DNA of 64,000 nucleotides from positions 476,835 through 540,834 of the forward strand of contig NC_049997.1 in the NCBI RefSeq assembly GCF_000003815.2. Reading direction: 5' to 3'. Origin of the DNA: Branchiostoma floridae. Its lineage: Eukaryota > Chordata > Leptocardii > Amphioxiformes > Branchiostomatidae. A model generated the notes under the pieces. That model saw only the letters and a list, made by a program, of their open reading frames with translations, made no database searches and had not been told where the DNA came from. The first letter of the stretch is position 1. Every line of letters starts with the position of its first letter. Positions 55,001 to 64,000 of this stretch are shown here, piece after piece. Position numbers and translations under genes: made by a program.

Positions 55001-56379
55001 CGTTAAGGTCCCAGTAAATAACACTACAGGCTCGTTCTCATTTAAATGTCGAAATGCTGTCGCCTGACTTTAATTACGCCTTAATATGGAGCAAATTATA
55101 GACAAAATCACTGGTTCCTTCATTTTGCTCAACCCCTGTAATGTTTTACAAAAGATGCACAACAACATTCGTATTGGTTAATGGCTTAGAAGATTATTAT
55201 AGCCACGGGTGGAATTTCGCCCCCCAAAAATGGCTGTCGCCTGAGAAGAAACGAAGAATTCAAATAGTAGCCAAAAATGTAAAAATTCAGTTCCAAGAAT
55301 GATTGTTCGGTAGGTGAAACCAGCTAACTAGGCCCTCTGACCGATCACGTTAGATCGCTACTGTCACTGATCTTGGAGGCTGTGTGAGGTGGTTTATGTC
55401 TGTCGCCAGATTCTGTAACAAACGTTACCACCATGAGTACTATGGTTGCCACGGTTACATTGTCCACGTATAAGACTAGAAATGGCCGTTTTTGTGACGC
55501 TGTACTGTTTTTCTGGCTTTCTAAAGAAACAAGAAAGGGTTGTTGACGGTCATTTACATCCCACCTTGTTTAACAAAATGTTGTACAGAAATGACTGCAT
55601 CAAACATTACCATTGTTCGATGCTCTCTAAGCTTTCTATTTGACCTGGTGTAAAAATGCTTCCCACTTTTTAAATGTTCCTAGGGACGTCCACTTATACC
55701 TCAATGATGTAGTCAATAAGGTGAGTTATTTCGAAGAAAACAGGGTTAAGTCTACTGTTGTAACAAACGTTACCGGTAACGTTTGTTACATGCCCTGTAA
55801 TGCATTACCAATGGGACCGAAAATAATAAGTTGCCATTTTCTGGTTATGGTTAAAAGAGGAATTTTCCTAAACAACCAGGTAGTTTTCACTGAAAATAAA
55901 GCCGACTTAATCTTCGACCCCAAAAAATGCAATTTTCGACATTTCAATGAGAACGAGTGTACATCGCTGCAACATATATCAGATTTGAATAACCCTCGAC
56001 TCCATAATAGGAAAAACTGTAGAATGATTGGCGTTATATCCTTCAGCAAGCTCGCCGCTCTAGTAGAATGGGTGTGTAAAGTTTCTGTCATCCTCAGACT
56101 GACATCTTACGCGAAGTCTGTCCTATGTGAATGATATAATACTCTAACCTCATGGCGAAAAAATGTACTATTCATGTGGTTATCTGGTTGCTTGTTCTTT
56201 GATCTTCCGACACGTTTATATATTACATTTAGAGAGAAGAATAAAAGCAACAATGAGATCAAAAATATCCCCATGTTCTTTCAGGAGGTGGTATTGGCGC
56301 TGCAGTTGGATTCATAGTTGGACTTGGAGTCGGCATCATCTGTTACAAATGTAGCAAGAAAAGCGCGACCTCAAAATAG
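40096..56379 (+). CDS. Membrane-anchored multicopper oxidase (laccase/ferroxidase-like), 736 aa
   Basis: Oxidises a substrate (phenols or Fe2+ in known relatives) while reducing O2 to water. Fifteen exons: 40096-40221, 41279-41426, 42069-42169, 42417-42562, 43213-43324, 45117-45220, 45771-45880, 48225-48399, 49780-49912, 50531-50658, 51551-51758, 52103-52235, 53794-54081, 54723-54926, 56285-56379 (TAG). A signal peptide spans about 1-19. The four copper motifs are HWHG (142-145), HWWHAH (183-188), HPVHIHGH (550-557) and [12 protein letters not shown] (643-654), giving the trinuclear site and a type 1 copper with Met654 as likely axial ligand. A Gly-rich membrane helix (about 708-725) and a short basic tail (CSKKSATSK) follow, so the catalytic part is extracellular. 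The substrate cannot be told from sequence. Introns hold many repeats, and the exon 4 donor region is tandemly duplicated. Confidence 0.95.
42499..42865. repeat. Four tandem copies of the exon 4 end plus splice donor
   Basis: A unit of about 95-105 bp comprises the last 64 bp of multicopper oxidase exon 4 (from TGGATGGACGGGG), the donor GGTGCGTAC and a CA-rich stretch. It occurs at 42499, about 42603, about 42697 and about 42795. The first copy is in frame with the gene. Copies 2 and 3 keep the coding text ([14 protein letters not shown]) and the donor. Copy 4 has a 3 bp insertion (TATATGAGT) and a GTATGT donor. Confidence 0.9.
43560..43755 (+). pseudogene. LINE remnant, C-terminal end
   Basis: Plus-strand frame with [20 protein letters not shown] followed by [13 protein letters not shown] and a stop, a typical short C-terminus of a LINE reverse transcriptase ORF. 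The upstream part is frameshifted. It lies in the intron after exon 5 of the multicopper oxidase. Confidence 0.5.
44679..45088. repeat. ~203 bp tandem duplication before exon 6 of the oxidase
   Basis: Bases 44679-44881 and 44882-45088 are nearly identical, each from AATGAAAAAATTGTGTTTTT to GAGTATTTCAGGTTAATG. The second copy ends about 28 bp before the exon 6 acceptor (45116). Each copy includes a TTTCAGGT, which looks like an acceptor. Confidence 0.9.
45468..45713. mobile_element. 246 bp MITE, TTACAATTCTAAGACCATAT ends
   Basis: Inverted arms of about 50 bp: AAGACCATATATCTGTGCAC...AAGCGCTTAACAACAAGC and its complement. Between exons 6 and 7 of the oxidase. A single-ended copy lies at 53199-53256. 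Confidence 0.75.
46465..46680. repeat. ~60 bp direct repeats, TGGTAATTTTCATGTCATATACTAA
   Basis: Four imperfect copies of a unit containing GTAATTTTCATGGCATATAC, then AAAGGTATATCAAGG and TCACACACTGG, in the intron between exons 7 and 8 of the oxidase. Confidence 0.75.
46625..46955. repeat. Direct repeat, copy 1 (second copy 47461-47796)
   Basis: About 330 bp, including CTGGTACACACAGTGTCACA, AAGGCAGTACTGGAAATCCG and TTTCGACGGGCATGTATGG, is repeated at 47461-47796 with few differences. The offset is about 835 bp. Intronic; no coding content. Confidence 0.85.
47461..47796. repeat. Direct repeat, copy 2
   Basis: Second copy of 46625-46955, differing by a short insertion (GACTC) and scattered substitutions. 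Confidence 0.85.
49165..49690 (-). pseudogene. LINE remnant, C-terminal zinc knuckle and 3' end
   Basis: The minus-strand frame reads [17 protein letters not shown], then [18 protein letters not shown] and [12 protein letters not shown]. It is the same block as in the remnant at 8095-9110. It ends with TTTATTGCACGACAACTG-type sequence (plus strand) beside an AAG repeat, the likely 3' tail. In the intron between exons 8 and 9 of the oxidase. Confidence 0.75.
50666..50972. mobile_element. 307 bp hairpin MITE with TAGGGGTGYCTAA ends
   Basis: Arms of roughly 130 bp pair almost throughout. Both ends read AGGGGTGYCTAA and continue into CACGAACCCTATGAGATTCG, with several TTATGTGAT/CACGAA motifs repeated within each arm. 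The left end begins 8 bp after the exon 10 donor boundary (50658) of the oxidase. Confidence 0.85.
52465..52648. mobile_element. 184 bp hairpin MITE
   Basis: Arms CACCAGGTGCCATCATACCG...CACCTCAAAAAACGTT and the complement (AACGTTTTTGAGGTGGCGGT...ATGGCACATGGTG) pair over about 60 bp. Between exons 12 and 13 of the oxidase. No coding capacity. Confidence 0.8.
52743..53078. mobile_element. 336 bp MITE, TGTAACGGGAGGGGCCCC ends
   Basis: A terminal inverted repeat of about 25 bp, TGTAACGGGAGGGGCCCCGA and TCAGGGGCCCCTCCCGTTACA, borders an AT-rich interior. The motif GTGGCGAACTCA is repeated inside the right end. Same intron as the element at 52465. Confidence 0.8.
53199..53256. mobile_element. Single-ended fragment of the 45468 MITE
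   Basis: TTACAATCTTAAGACCATAT followed by CCGTGCAC and AATAAAGCGCTTACCAACAA matches one arm of the element at 45468-45713; the other arm is missing. Confidence 0.7.
53405..53640 (-). pseudogene. LINE remnant, extreme C-terminus
   Basis: The minus-strand frame starts [16 protein letters not shown], continues with [16 protein letters not shown] and ends in a [12 protein letters not shown] block. This is the common C-terminal block of Jockey/RTE-like LINE ORFs. In the intron before exon 13 of the oxidase. Confidence 0.8.
54309..54627. mobile_element. MITE family with AAGCTAAGGGC ends, copy 3
   Basis: 319 bp copy of the family at 5408 and 26751, ending GGGTTGTGCCCTTAGCTT. It has a divergent middle (ATGGGGAATGAAAATATGGG) not seen in the other two. 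Between exons 13 and 14 of the oxidase. Confidence 0.8.
55031..55957. mobile_element. 927 bp element with CTCGTTCTCATTTAAATGTCG ends
   Basis: A terminal inverted repeat of about 25 bp with two mismatches lies at 55031-55055 and 55933-55957. Inside are a perfect 32 bp palindrome (55759-55790) and a third copy of its 16-mer arm (55414-55429). A 164-codon open frame overlaps the right end but has no recognisable motif. In the last intron of the oxidase. A non-autonomous transposon is inferred. Confidence 0.5.
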
Positions 56380-57462
56380 CAGACCACAGTTTGCGACATG
56401 CAGGGTATACAGTTTTGTTGAGTTAAAGACCACACCTGCACGCGGTGACATCAGTAATAGGAGCACTAGAAACAAACATCAACCACAATTAAAACAAGGA
56501 CAAATCGGTACAAGAATAGTCCTATTCCCTACATGGTCAACCTTCTGTATGGCCACCGTATATTGAATATGTCAGCTGTTGTAAGCTACTTCTCATCTAG
56601 CATTGTGCATGTGTAAACTAACTTATCGGTTTAAAACCTATCTGTTTTAGGGTAGCATTTAGTGTTGATTTACAAATAACGTCATTACTCCGTTTAAACG
56701 TAAAGCTGTAATTTGCCTAAGTCAATGATTTTAAGTGTAAAGGTATGCAATTCAGCCTGTGGCTGCCATATACACTTTGTCTTTTCATAATGATCTTATC
56801 ATGATGATCAAATAAAGCATCTATTCATTCATTCATTCATCCACGGTAATTGAAGTGGTAAGGCTTATGATACAGAAAAAATGAAAATATCTTATTTTAA
56901 CAAAGTAAGGTACAAAATGTCGAAGAAACATGTGTCCGCATATAGAGTTTTCAGGACTTCTTTTAAACAACGTTGTACGAAGGTTAATGGAGATGCAGTC
57001 GGTTCACCTCGATACTATTAGGCATTTACGTAGACGGCGCATTTGTACACTAAAAAGTCCGTTTCATAAATTCGCAAAGCCCATATGGTTCCATAGCACA
57101 TATAGCAGTGTAAACTTGGATTATAAATGCAACTTCTAACTTGAATTGTGACCGCTTAAAAATGTAGACATTTCAGTCTCATGTGTCATTGAATAAGCAT
57201 AAAATAAGTAAACTTAAACTTAAAATAACAAGATTTAAGGCTAAGGTAGATATAGAATTCAGCGGCAGAATTATCTTTGCTACCATTAGGCTTCTGGCAA
57301 GCATGAAATCAGGTATGACTTGAAATGTCAAACATGCGTGTTAAATTCATCAAACATATATTGCTGAGCCTGAATAGAATAAATGCCAATATAGTAATCT
57401 TAGTTAGCACCAACATGCAAATAAAGCATCATAAGAGATACACTCATACATGGTTTCCAATG
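56380..57462. other. Oxidase 3' flank
   Basis: Probable 3' untranslated region up to about 56840, then AT-rich intergenic DNA with nothing recognised. Confidence 0.45.
56812..56817 (+). terminator. Candidate polyadenylation signal of the oxidase gene
   Basis: AATAAA 433 bases after the oxidase stop, shortly before an (ATTC)n run at 56824-56840. Confidence 0.4.
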
Positions 57463-57800
57463 GTGACCCGTTGCGTAATGGTAGGGTATTTGGCTTAAAG
57501 CCCAGAGATCCTGGGTTCAGGCCGACGCTGTGCCCTTAGAAAGGCACTAAACAAAGATTTTCTCACCTTACTGGGGATTGATTAAAAACCATGCTCCGGA
57601 TAGGACGTTAAATTGAGGAGGGCCACACGTCTTGTACGTAACATAACCCACCACACCTATCAAGAATTACAGGGGTTATTGCTGGTTTGTGCGGACCAAT
57701 TGGCATTTGTAATATGCAGCTTGTATTCCCCATCAAAAATTGAATTGCATTAATCTTCTGTCTTAAGTACGTGTCGCCCTGTCTTTTACTTACCAAAACA
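57463..57800 (+). mobile_element. tRNA-derived SINE with Deu-like core
   Basis: The head has an A-box-like TAATGGTAGGG and a B box GGGTTCAGGCC (57513-57523). The body has TGCCCTTAGAAAGGCACTAAAC and then a TTTTCTCACCTTACT stretch, which resembles the Deu core shared by SINEs of several deuterostome lineages. The remainder contains AACCCACCACACCTATCAAG and ends near 57800. It lies between the oxidase and the Link-domain gene. Confidence 0.7.
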
Positions 57801-58208
57801 ACAACTGACGATAAAACAGAAATAGAATGGCCCCATAGAATACGCTTGGATCAGTGAATGCTTTGACACAACCGACTTTAAACAGAAAAATACTAACGCT
57901 TAAAACAATGCATAATATCACATTTTGATTGCAAACCTTTCTTTATTGTTAAATGAAAGCTAAAGACTATTGAAACCGGCGTTTGTTTCTCTGGAACAAA
58001 TTTAATGAGTTTTTTTTTTTCTCAAACAATTCTTTAATCTTTGGATTGTTCTGCTGAAAGTGTTTACAGAATACGACTTAAAAGATGTAAAGTCGATTAT
58101 AGAATTTACCTCCAAAAATTAATTTTTTCGGCGTTGAAGCGCGCTAGACTGATTATAAATTACATATTTTGGCTTGCACACTCTGCACATTCGGAACGTG
58201 CTGCTGCC

Positions 58209-61200
58209 ATGGCACAGCGGCATCAAGACACATCCGTTCCAACTAGTGGAGCAAATGATCGTCAGCACAAAACCAAAACCAAAGGGAAAAAATTATCAGT
58301 TGGGGACAAGCAAGTAGATGCCAAAGACGTCATCAACCAGCTTCAGGCTAACCCGATGTACGGCTCCCGGGAGAGTTCAGGTGAGACCTAAGAAAAGATA
58401 AACTATGCCTTTGGTTAACCAACGTACCCTTAAGAATCTGCAGACTTTTGCCTGATTTAAACGACCTCTTGCGCTGACAATGGACCAATATATTTGTGAA
58501 ATGGCAACTGGGAATTTTTTTCTCGTATCTATTAACTTAAAGATATAAAAATACGGACATAATTTTGCACATAAACTCTCTCTGATTAACGCTGTGGCAT
58601 ATTGTGATGGCTAGCTAGTTAGACCGACAGACAGGGGTCGGTAATAGAGACGGGAAGGGTGAGGGTACAGTGACTACTTAATTAGAAAGAAGATTACGGC
58701 ACACGCTACTGTGGATTCATAATTTAAGCTAATAATAACAGCAATGTAACAAACCTCCCCCCACCTCAAAAGAAAGAAGAAAAAAACATTGCGAAAGAAC
58801 ACAGGGGCCACAAGGGACAACAGGAAATATACAGACCCTGATAAAGTCCAAGAATTCATCAATCCCACTTGCGGCACCTATGGAAAGACTGTTCAGTACT
58901 TTATGTACTACAGATTGAATGATGGTACGCAACAGTTGAGTCGGACGCGTGACAAAGATATCAAATGTTAAAATATAATAAAAAAAATTTACAAATGTTT
59001 TGAGCCAAAATGTCGGATGATGTACAAGGTGCATATGCCCTTGTGGTGTGTATGTTGATGTGGATAACACATTTACTTTGTGTTGAGCGAGGATATCCGT
59101 AAAAACGTTCACATTTTCTGTCGGATTCACTGGAACTGTGTGTCATGTAAACAAAACAATGTTGGTATGATTATTTAAGCTCGGAAAATGTTAGAACTTG
59201 GAGCATGACATGACCCAAGAAAATAATTTTCAGCAAAAAGAAATAAGCAATGCATCACTCTGCAAGCTTTGTCTGTCTATTTACGATCAGTTTGGTTTCT
59301 AAAATTCAAGGTAGAGTTTGTTCATTACCAATGGGAAAACGACAATAGAAAGCAATGGTTTGGTAAAGAGTTTTCGCATTGTAAATAGTCCTTTTGTTGC
59401 AGACGGCGAAGGTGGAAATGAAACCTGGCCATGGTGTAGCCGGGCAATGGATTTTCTGCCGTCAGGCTCCACTGTGAAGACGATCGTCATCGTGGCTATG
59501 TTAACAACATCTCTGACTCTAACCGTGTGGCAAATCAACACTCCGCATCCGGATGTTGACACGGTATTTTTATCTATTTGTTACATTAAACGCTACTGTG
59601 GTCGATTACATAATGTAGCAGGTGACAGGAGAGAGCTGGAGGAGTTGATCACCATATATATGAATATATATCTGAGTAAAACGTTTTATCCTGGACCATG
59701 TTATTGTAAAACACTTTGTATTTGCTTGCAAATGTCACTTCCCTTTCTGTATCTAGTATTCTCACTGGATACTGACATAGATGTTAGAAATATAGACGCA
59801 CTTTAACACGATTCCATAAATCAGTGCTGATGCAGAAATTCTACGTCATAGCAGTCTGAAATAGAGCAGACAGGAAACAAAAATGTGCTGCTGATGAAAT
59901 TTCTCAAACTCATTTTAAGTTCGCAGTTCTCTGAATTTTGTTACTAACTAGAAAAACTCAATGCAGCTAGCTATAGGACTTAATGCATCTATAGGACTTT
60001 CCAAAGAATATACAGTGGATGTAGAATGCAGTGACTGATGATGATGATGATGATGAGACAGATGTTTTTATTTTATTTTCTCAATAACAGGATTTTCAAA
60101 TGGTTTTAAAAGAGCTGCACAATCAATCTGCTCTTAATCCTGGCCCAATGAATGAAGAAACGCCATTTGAAGATCGCCTCGTTACCCAACAAGCACTTAT
60201 CACCCGTTTGGAGGATCATCTATGGGCCCTTGAAAACCGCTCAGCCCTTGTCATCCAACAGCAGAACCAAGTGTCCACGCTTCTTCGGGACCAGCTGGAC
60301 CAGCTGACAACCTTAACAGCTGACTTGTGCAAAGCAACGCCAAACCAAGGTGTGTAGAAGTGATACAACCTCATGGTACAAAACAAGTTTCGATGGAAAA
60401 TGTCCATGACATCACCAGAAACTTATGAAAGTGAGGTTTTAAAGCGTTCATTGTTTACATAAAGCACAAGTGTTACCATTTATACAACGGTCACTAGTGG
60501 TAGAAGGTTTCAAAATGGTAGTGGCTAGCTGTAGTTGTTTCTTTACTACTTCTTGCTTTGCACTATCCTGTGGCTCCCGGGATAGTTTTGGGCACGGTTC
60601 CTAGTTAGAATTAAACCTGCGACAAACCCATTTACCTTAAGAAATAGTGTCACCAGATGGATGACTGAACTGAACGGAATAAAAAAGCACTGTGAGGTGT
60701 TTCCTTCTATCCCGAAGGCTGCATAGACATATGTGACTTCCGGGCCCGCTTATACCCAAAGATTACCGGTTCAAATACAACCGTATACGTAGCATTGATC
60801 CAGCATCATTCAGTAACAGGTACGATGTATTGTTCCAGGAAAACTCTTCCACCTGACGTCACCAGAGGGCAGGTACAGGTCTGACTGGGATGAAGCTCAG
60901 CAGGCATGCGCAGAGAAGGGAGCTGTCCTGGCGTCCTATGACCAGCTGCACGAGGCCTGGCAGGGCGGGCTGGAGCGGTGCGACTGCGGATGGCTGTCGG
61001 ACGGGAATGCGTACTATCCCATGTGGGAGCGCAAGTAAGTATAATAATCACCAGGTGTATTTTGCCAGCCAGTAGGTACCCATTATGAGTAATGAGGCTG
61101 ATTAACGTGGTCGAGGCACCTCCTCGAGCACGGGACCCCCGTTTTACGTCCCTCCCGGAAGACGATTTCGTGGAAAGCTTATTATTAACGACTATTATCA

Positions 61201-62277
61201 TATAGCCAGGCACCGCGGAACAATCAGAAGGCCCCTTTCAATGTTGGTTATGATGCCGTGACACATAGATTCCGGCAAGCCATGTGTTTATCGCACCTTC
61301 TGATTGGTCAGAATGAATCNNNNNNNNNNNNNNNNNNNNNNNNNNNNNNNNNNNNNNNNNNNNNNNNNNNNNNNNNNNNNNNNNNNNNNNNNNNNNNNNN
61401 NNNNNNNNNNNNNNNNNNNGATACACACAGAAAGAAAGGCATTGGCTAATCAAAAGGAGCGAAACATATGCCAGAGCAGAGACAATAAGTACAGCCTGCA
61501 AGGGGGGAATGGCTCCTTCTGTTAACATAGATAATGAGTTCTGTTGTTCTAAAAAGCCAAAGACTGCAATGTTTTGAAATGTTTTTGTGGAAATTCTGGT
61601 TTCAAAATGCAATCTTTAATCTCCTCACGACAGTATGTACCAAACAAATTCGCTCACTCTGTGGTTTTATTCGGTGGTAATGGCAAAAGCCGAGGCGTTA
61701 TGACACGATATACACCTCGGGGCGGTTGATTAACTATGTGACGGCCTTATGTGCAGTCACACTGGCACCTATATTCAATTCCGTATGAGGTCCGTATGAA
61801 ATTATTAGCCTCTACAACGATCCACAGGTAGATAGGAAGTAGTAGAAAATGGACACTACGGATAACATGTGTCATGTCGGGGGAGCTAACAGACCGATGA
61901 GTGTGTTTGCGACACTCCTTTAGCATTATATCCATCTATTTTGTCCAAGGTCTTGAGTTTTCCTGGTTTCCTGGTGTAGAGGCTGATACTTCAATACGGA
62001 CCTCATACGGACTTGAATGTATACGCACTTCTGACCGAGACCGAGAATAAGGAAGAAAAATAAATGGAGGACTTTTAGACAGTAAGTTGTTAACTTTTCC
62101 ATATCTCTCAACAATGCAGATGCTTTTGTTCACTAGTATTAGTTTTTAGCTGATTTTCTTTGTGTTTCTGTCTGTTAAAGGAAGTCTTGCGGTAATAGAA
62201 TAGGCATCATTAAGTGTCCCTGGAAGTCGACCCGGAACGCCTGGTGTTTCCGATCCATCTGCACACCTACGACTGAG
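58209..62277 (+). CDS. Type II membrane protein with predicted coiled coil and Link domain (3' end outside window)
   Basis: Five exons: 58209-58380, 59403-59563, 60091-60349, 60839-61034, 62181-62277; 295 aa so far, phase kept throughout. The ATG at 58209 has a strong context (GCTGCCATGG). Residues 1-81 are hydrophilic and Lys-rich (cytosolic). A membrane helix spans about 82-100 (VKTIVIVAMLTTSLTLTVW). Residues 112-197 form a Gln/Leu-rich, probably coiled-coil stalk. From 199 there is a Link domain: KLFHLTSPEGRY, WDEAQQAC, GAVLASYDQLHEAW, CDCGWLSDG, YYP, CGNRIGI, AWCFR. Link domains of TSG-6 and CD44 bind hyaluronan, so an anchored hyaluronan receptor is inferred. No signal peptide; topology is type II. 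The exon 5 donor lies inside a MITE end, so the downstream structure is uncertain. Confidence 0.85.
61071..61170. repeat. Possible SINE-body fragment
   Basis: The segment GTAGGTACCCATTATGAGTA...GAGCACGGGACCCCC and ACGTCCCTCCCGGAAGACGA has the look of a common interspersed repeat body, just after exon 4 of the Link-domain gene. No head or tail seen; low certainty. Confidence 0.35.
61320..61419. other. Assembly gap
   Basis: 100 undetermined bases in the intron between exons 4 and 5 of the Link-domain gene. Confidence 1.
61759..62034. mobile_element. MITE with CCGTATGAGGTCCGTAT arms
   Basis: About 276 bp. The left arm CCGTATGAGGTCCGTATGAA...TTAGCCTCTAC and the right-arm complement (GTAGAGGCTGAT...ATACGGACCTCATACGG) pair over about 45 bp with a few mismatches. 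In the intron of the Link-domain gene. Confidence 0.65.
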
Positions 62278-62446
62278 GTCACATTCACAAACCGGGGCCC
62301 GACCGGGGAACCAAAGGAATGATATAAAAGACACCAAAATCCGCAGAACGTAAGAAAACATAGCCATGAGCATGATTTGTGTGTATTTTTCTGTGTCCTT
62401 AAACAACACCCCCCTTGCCCCGATTCGGAAATGTGACCTAAGCCTT
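62272..62446. mobile_element. MITE related to 2231-2426, starting at a splice donor
   Basis: Ends ACTGAGGTCACATTC...ACCGGGGC and the complement of GCCCCGATTCGGAAATGTGA...CCTAAG. It shares the GTCACATT and CCGGGGCCCG motifs with the copy at 2231. Its first bases overlap the end of exon 5 of the Link-domain gene. Confidence 0.65.
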
Positions 62447-64000
62447 ACCAGGACAAAGGGAGAATTCAGTACAGCAGTATTGTGCATGTTTGAACCCTTT
62501 TTGTAGTGACTCTGAAACACCCGATTCCGGTTGGACCTGTTACTAGACACTAGCATTGCAGCACTATAGAAGTAGAAAAAACAAACAGTGAAGATCACTT
62601 ACATGAGACCGACGGTTATATTTGCTTTAGGTCTCTTTTAGTATGACTTTTGCTATGTGTAATGAGTTTACCAGAACATTTTCCGTAGAGAGGAAGAAAA
62701 AAAAGGGGGAAGGATTTGGTAAGGGCGCAGTAAATGACAGAGACCAAACGACACGTAAGCGTGTTTAAATGCCACCAACAAAGCATTCACTGCAGGTATT
62801 AGTCTGTGACTTTCTTAGACTCGCCACGTTTGGTATTTGCAATTAGTAAGAGTTATCGTGTCTTGGGAAAGGACTTTGTGATGTTTTAATTCCAGAAATG
62901 AAATTAAAATATGAAAAAAAGATTGGCCCTTTTATGTTAGTCGAGTAAAACTATGAGAGCAAACTTCAATCTTTTATAGCACCAGGATTTGTAAACAAGA
63001 AATTATATCTAGAACAGACAGAATATCACCTTTGCAAATCATCTTCTTGTAGTTTGGCCACCTTATGCTTGCTTTTAGTAAAGGTATAATAAATGACCTC
63101 ACACATAGAGTTAATAATGAAAAATTGAACAGACTCTTTACTTTTATTCTTTCAAATGTTTTCCTTTTACTTTCTTTGAATTTTCGTTAGCATTCTATGA
63201 CCATAGTATACTTTTCCAATATCTTATTTGCAATCTAAGGCACATGTTTGCCTATTTGCGACTAACAGTATGGCTGGAGATTTTGTAAAAATGCCGAAAT
63301 TGATGCGAGCGAGGATGTTACTCATAAAACATCAACATGACGTAATAATGTGCATATTTTTTCTATTCGATATGAACCGAAGCTTATAATAACTAAGTAA
63401 TCATTTGGGGAGTTGCGAAAAATAGGTAATTTTTTCATCAAATATGAAATGATATTTCATTAACAAAAGTCAAAACACAAAGTCCGCAAACAAAAACAGA
63501 TTGCAAAACTACAAAGGAACAATAATAATTATTACAACTGTATCAACATTACGGAGAAAATTATGGGGGGCGGGATACCGTTGAACAAGAGTAGATTCTG
63601 CACGATGGCAAATCATGATATACGTTATCATTGTCTTCCCTCCTACCATCGTCCATTCATTTATTTGCCCATTCGCAATTATCTTTCTATACATACGGCG
63701 ATCTATTCTATTTTAGCCGACGTTCAAGAAATCTCAGGATAACCATTACTGAATATCTATGCAGTTAAATGTCATATGTTGATACAGTTCAATTGATTAT
63801 CTAATCATTTAATCTATTATTCTTCTTGGTTCAACCTTGGATTCATATGTGCATTTCTCTCAACTAAATCGCACTAATTTCCAAGGCATCTTATGATAAT
63901 GAAGACATGGTAATCACTCCACAGGCTCCACCATTAGTCGAATGGGACTCTCAGGTGTGGGGAACTGCTGCCATTTGTTGAGCTTCACAGGAACCTGGTA
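62447..64000. other. Intron or 3' region of the Link-domain gene
   Basis: AT-rich with no repeat recognised. One possible in-phase exon of 30 bp lies at 63925-63954 (acceptor ACAG, ten codons APPLVEWDSQ, donor GTGTGG), too short to trust. Confidence 0.35.

Noticed and set aside
55640-56134. 164-codon open frame on the plus strand
   Set aside because: It lies in the last oxidase intron, overlaps the TIR element and the palindrome, and shows no domain or hydrophobic pattern.

Overview
The window is a stretch of eukaryotic nuclear DNA from an intron-rich, AT-leaning animal genome that is densely packed with short inverted-repeat transposons. The gene families (animal-type lipoxygenase, prostaglandin reductase, a RHIM-motif signalling protein, a Link-domain membrane protein, a membrane-anchored multicopper oxidase), the CR1/Jockey-type LINEs and a Deu-like tRNA-SINE suggest an invertebrate deuterostome. 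Amphioxus (Branchiostoma) is my best guess; this is inference, not something one marker proves. There are two assembly gaps (8929-9056 and 61320-61419).

Layout. (1) 21-7220, plus strand: the 3' part of a lipoxygenase gene, 11 exons, with all five iron ligands and a C-terminal Ile. (2) 7221-14628: intergenic, filled with a LINE remnant, a 1.1 kb G/C-rich inverted-repeat element and a 360 bp foldback. (3) 29882-14629, minus strand: a complete nine-exon prostaglandin reductase (PTGR1/LTB4 12-hydroxydehydrogenase type) gene of 335 aa. Its fourth intron holds an intact LINE (22603-25959, plus strand). (4) 36670-32315, minus strand: an eight-exon gene for a 366 aa protein with a RHIM core (VQIG), followed by a region I tentatively compare with TRADD-N-like domains. 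(5) 36671-40095: divergent intergenic region with a minisatellite and a tRNA-derived SINE. (6) 40096-56379, plus strand: a complete 15-exon, 736 aa multicopper oxidase with signal peptide, all four copper motifs and a C-terminal membrane anchor; its introns are crowded with MITEs, LINE fragments and local duplications. (7) 58209 to beyond 62277, plus strand: the 5' part of a type II membrane protein with a predicted coiled coil and a Link (hyaluronan-binding type) domain, running out of the window.

How they may work together. The lipoxygenase and the prostaglandin reductase converge tail to tail and sit at successive levels of eicosanoid metabolism: one makes lipid hydroperoxides, the other reduces or oxidises downstream eicosanoids. 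The RHIM gene lies upstream of the reductase on the same strand and is divergent from the oxidase gene. No operon-like linkage is implied. All gene models were built by hand: every intron has GT-AG ends except one GC-AG in the lipoxygenase gene, and reading phase is preserved across every junction.
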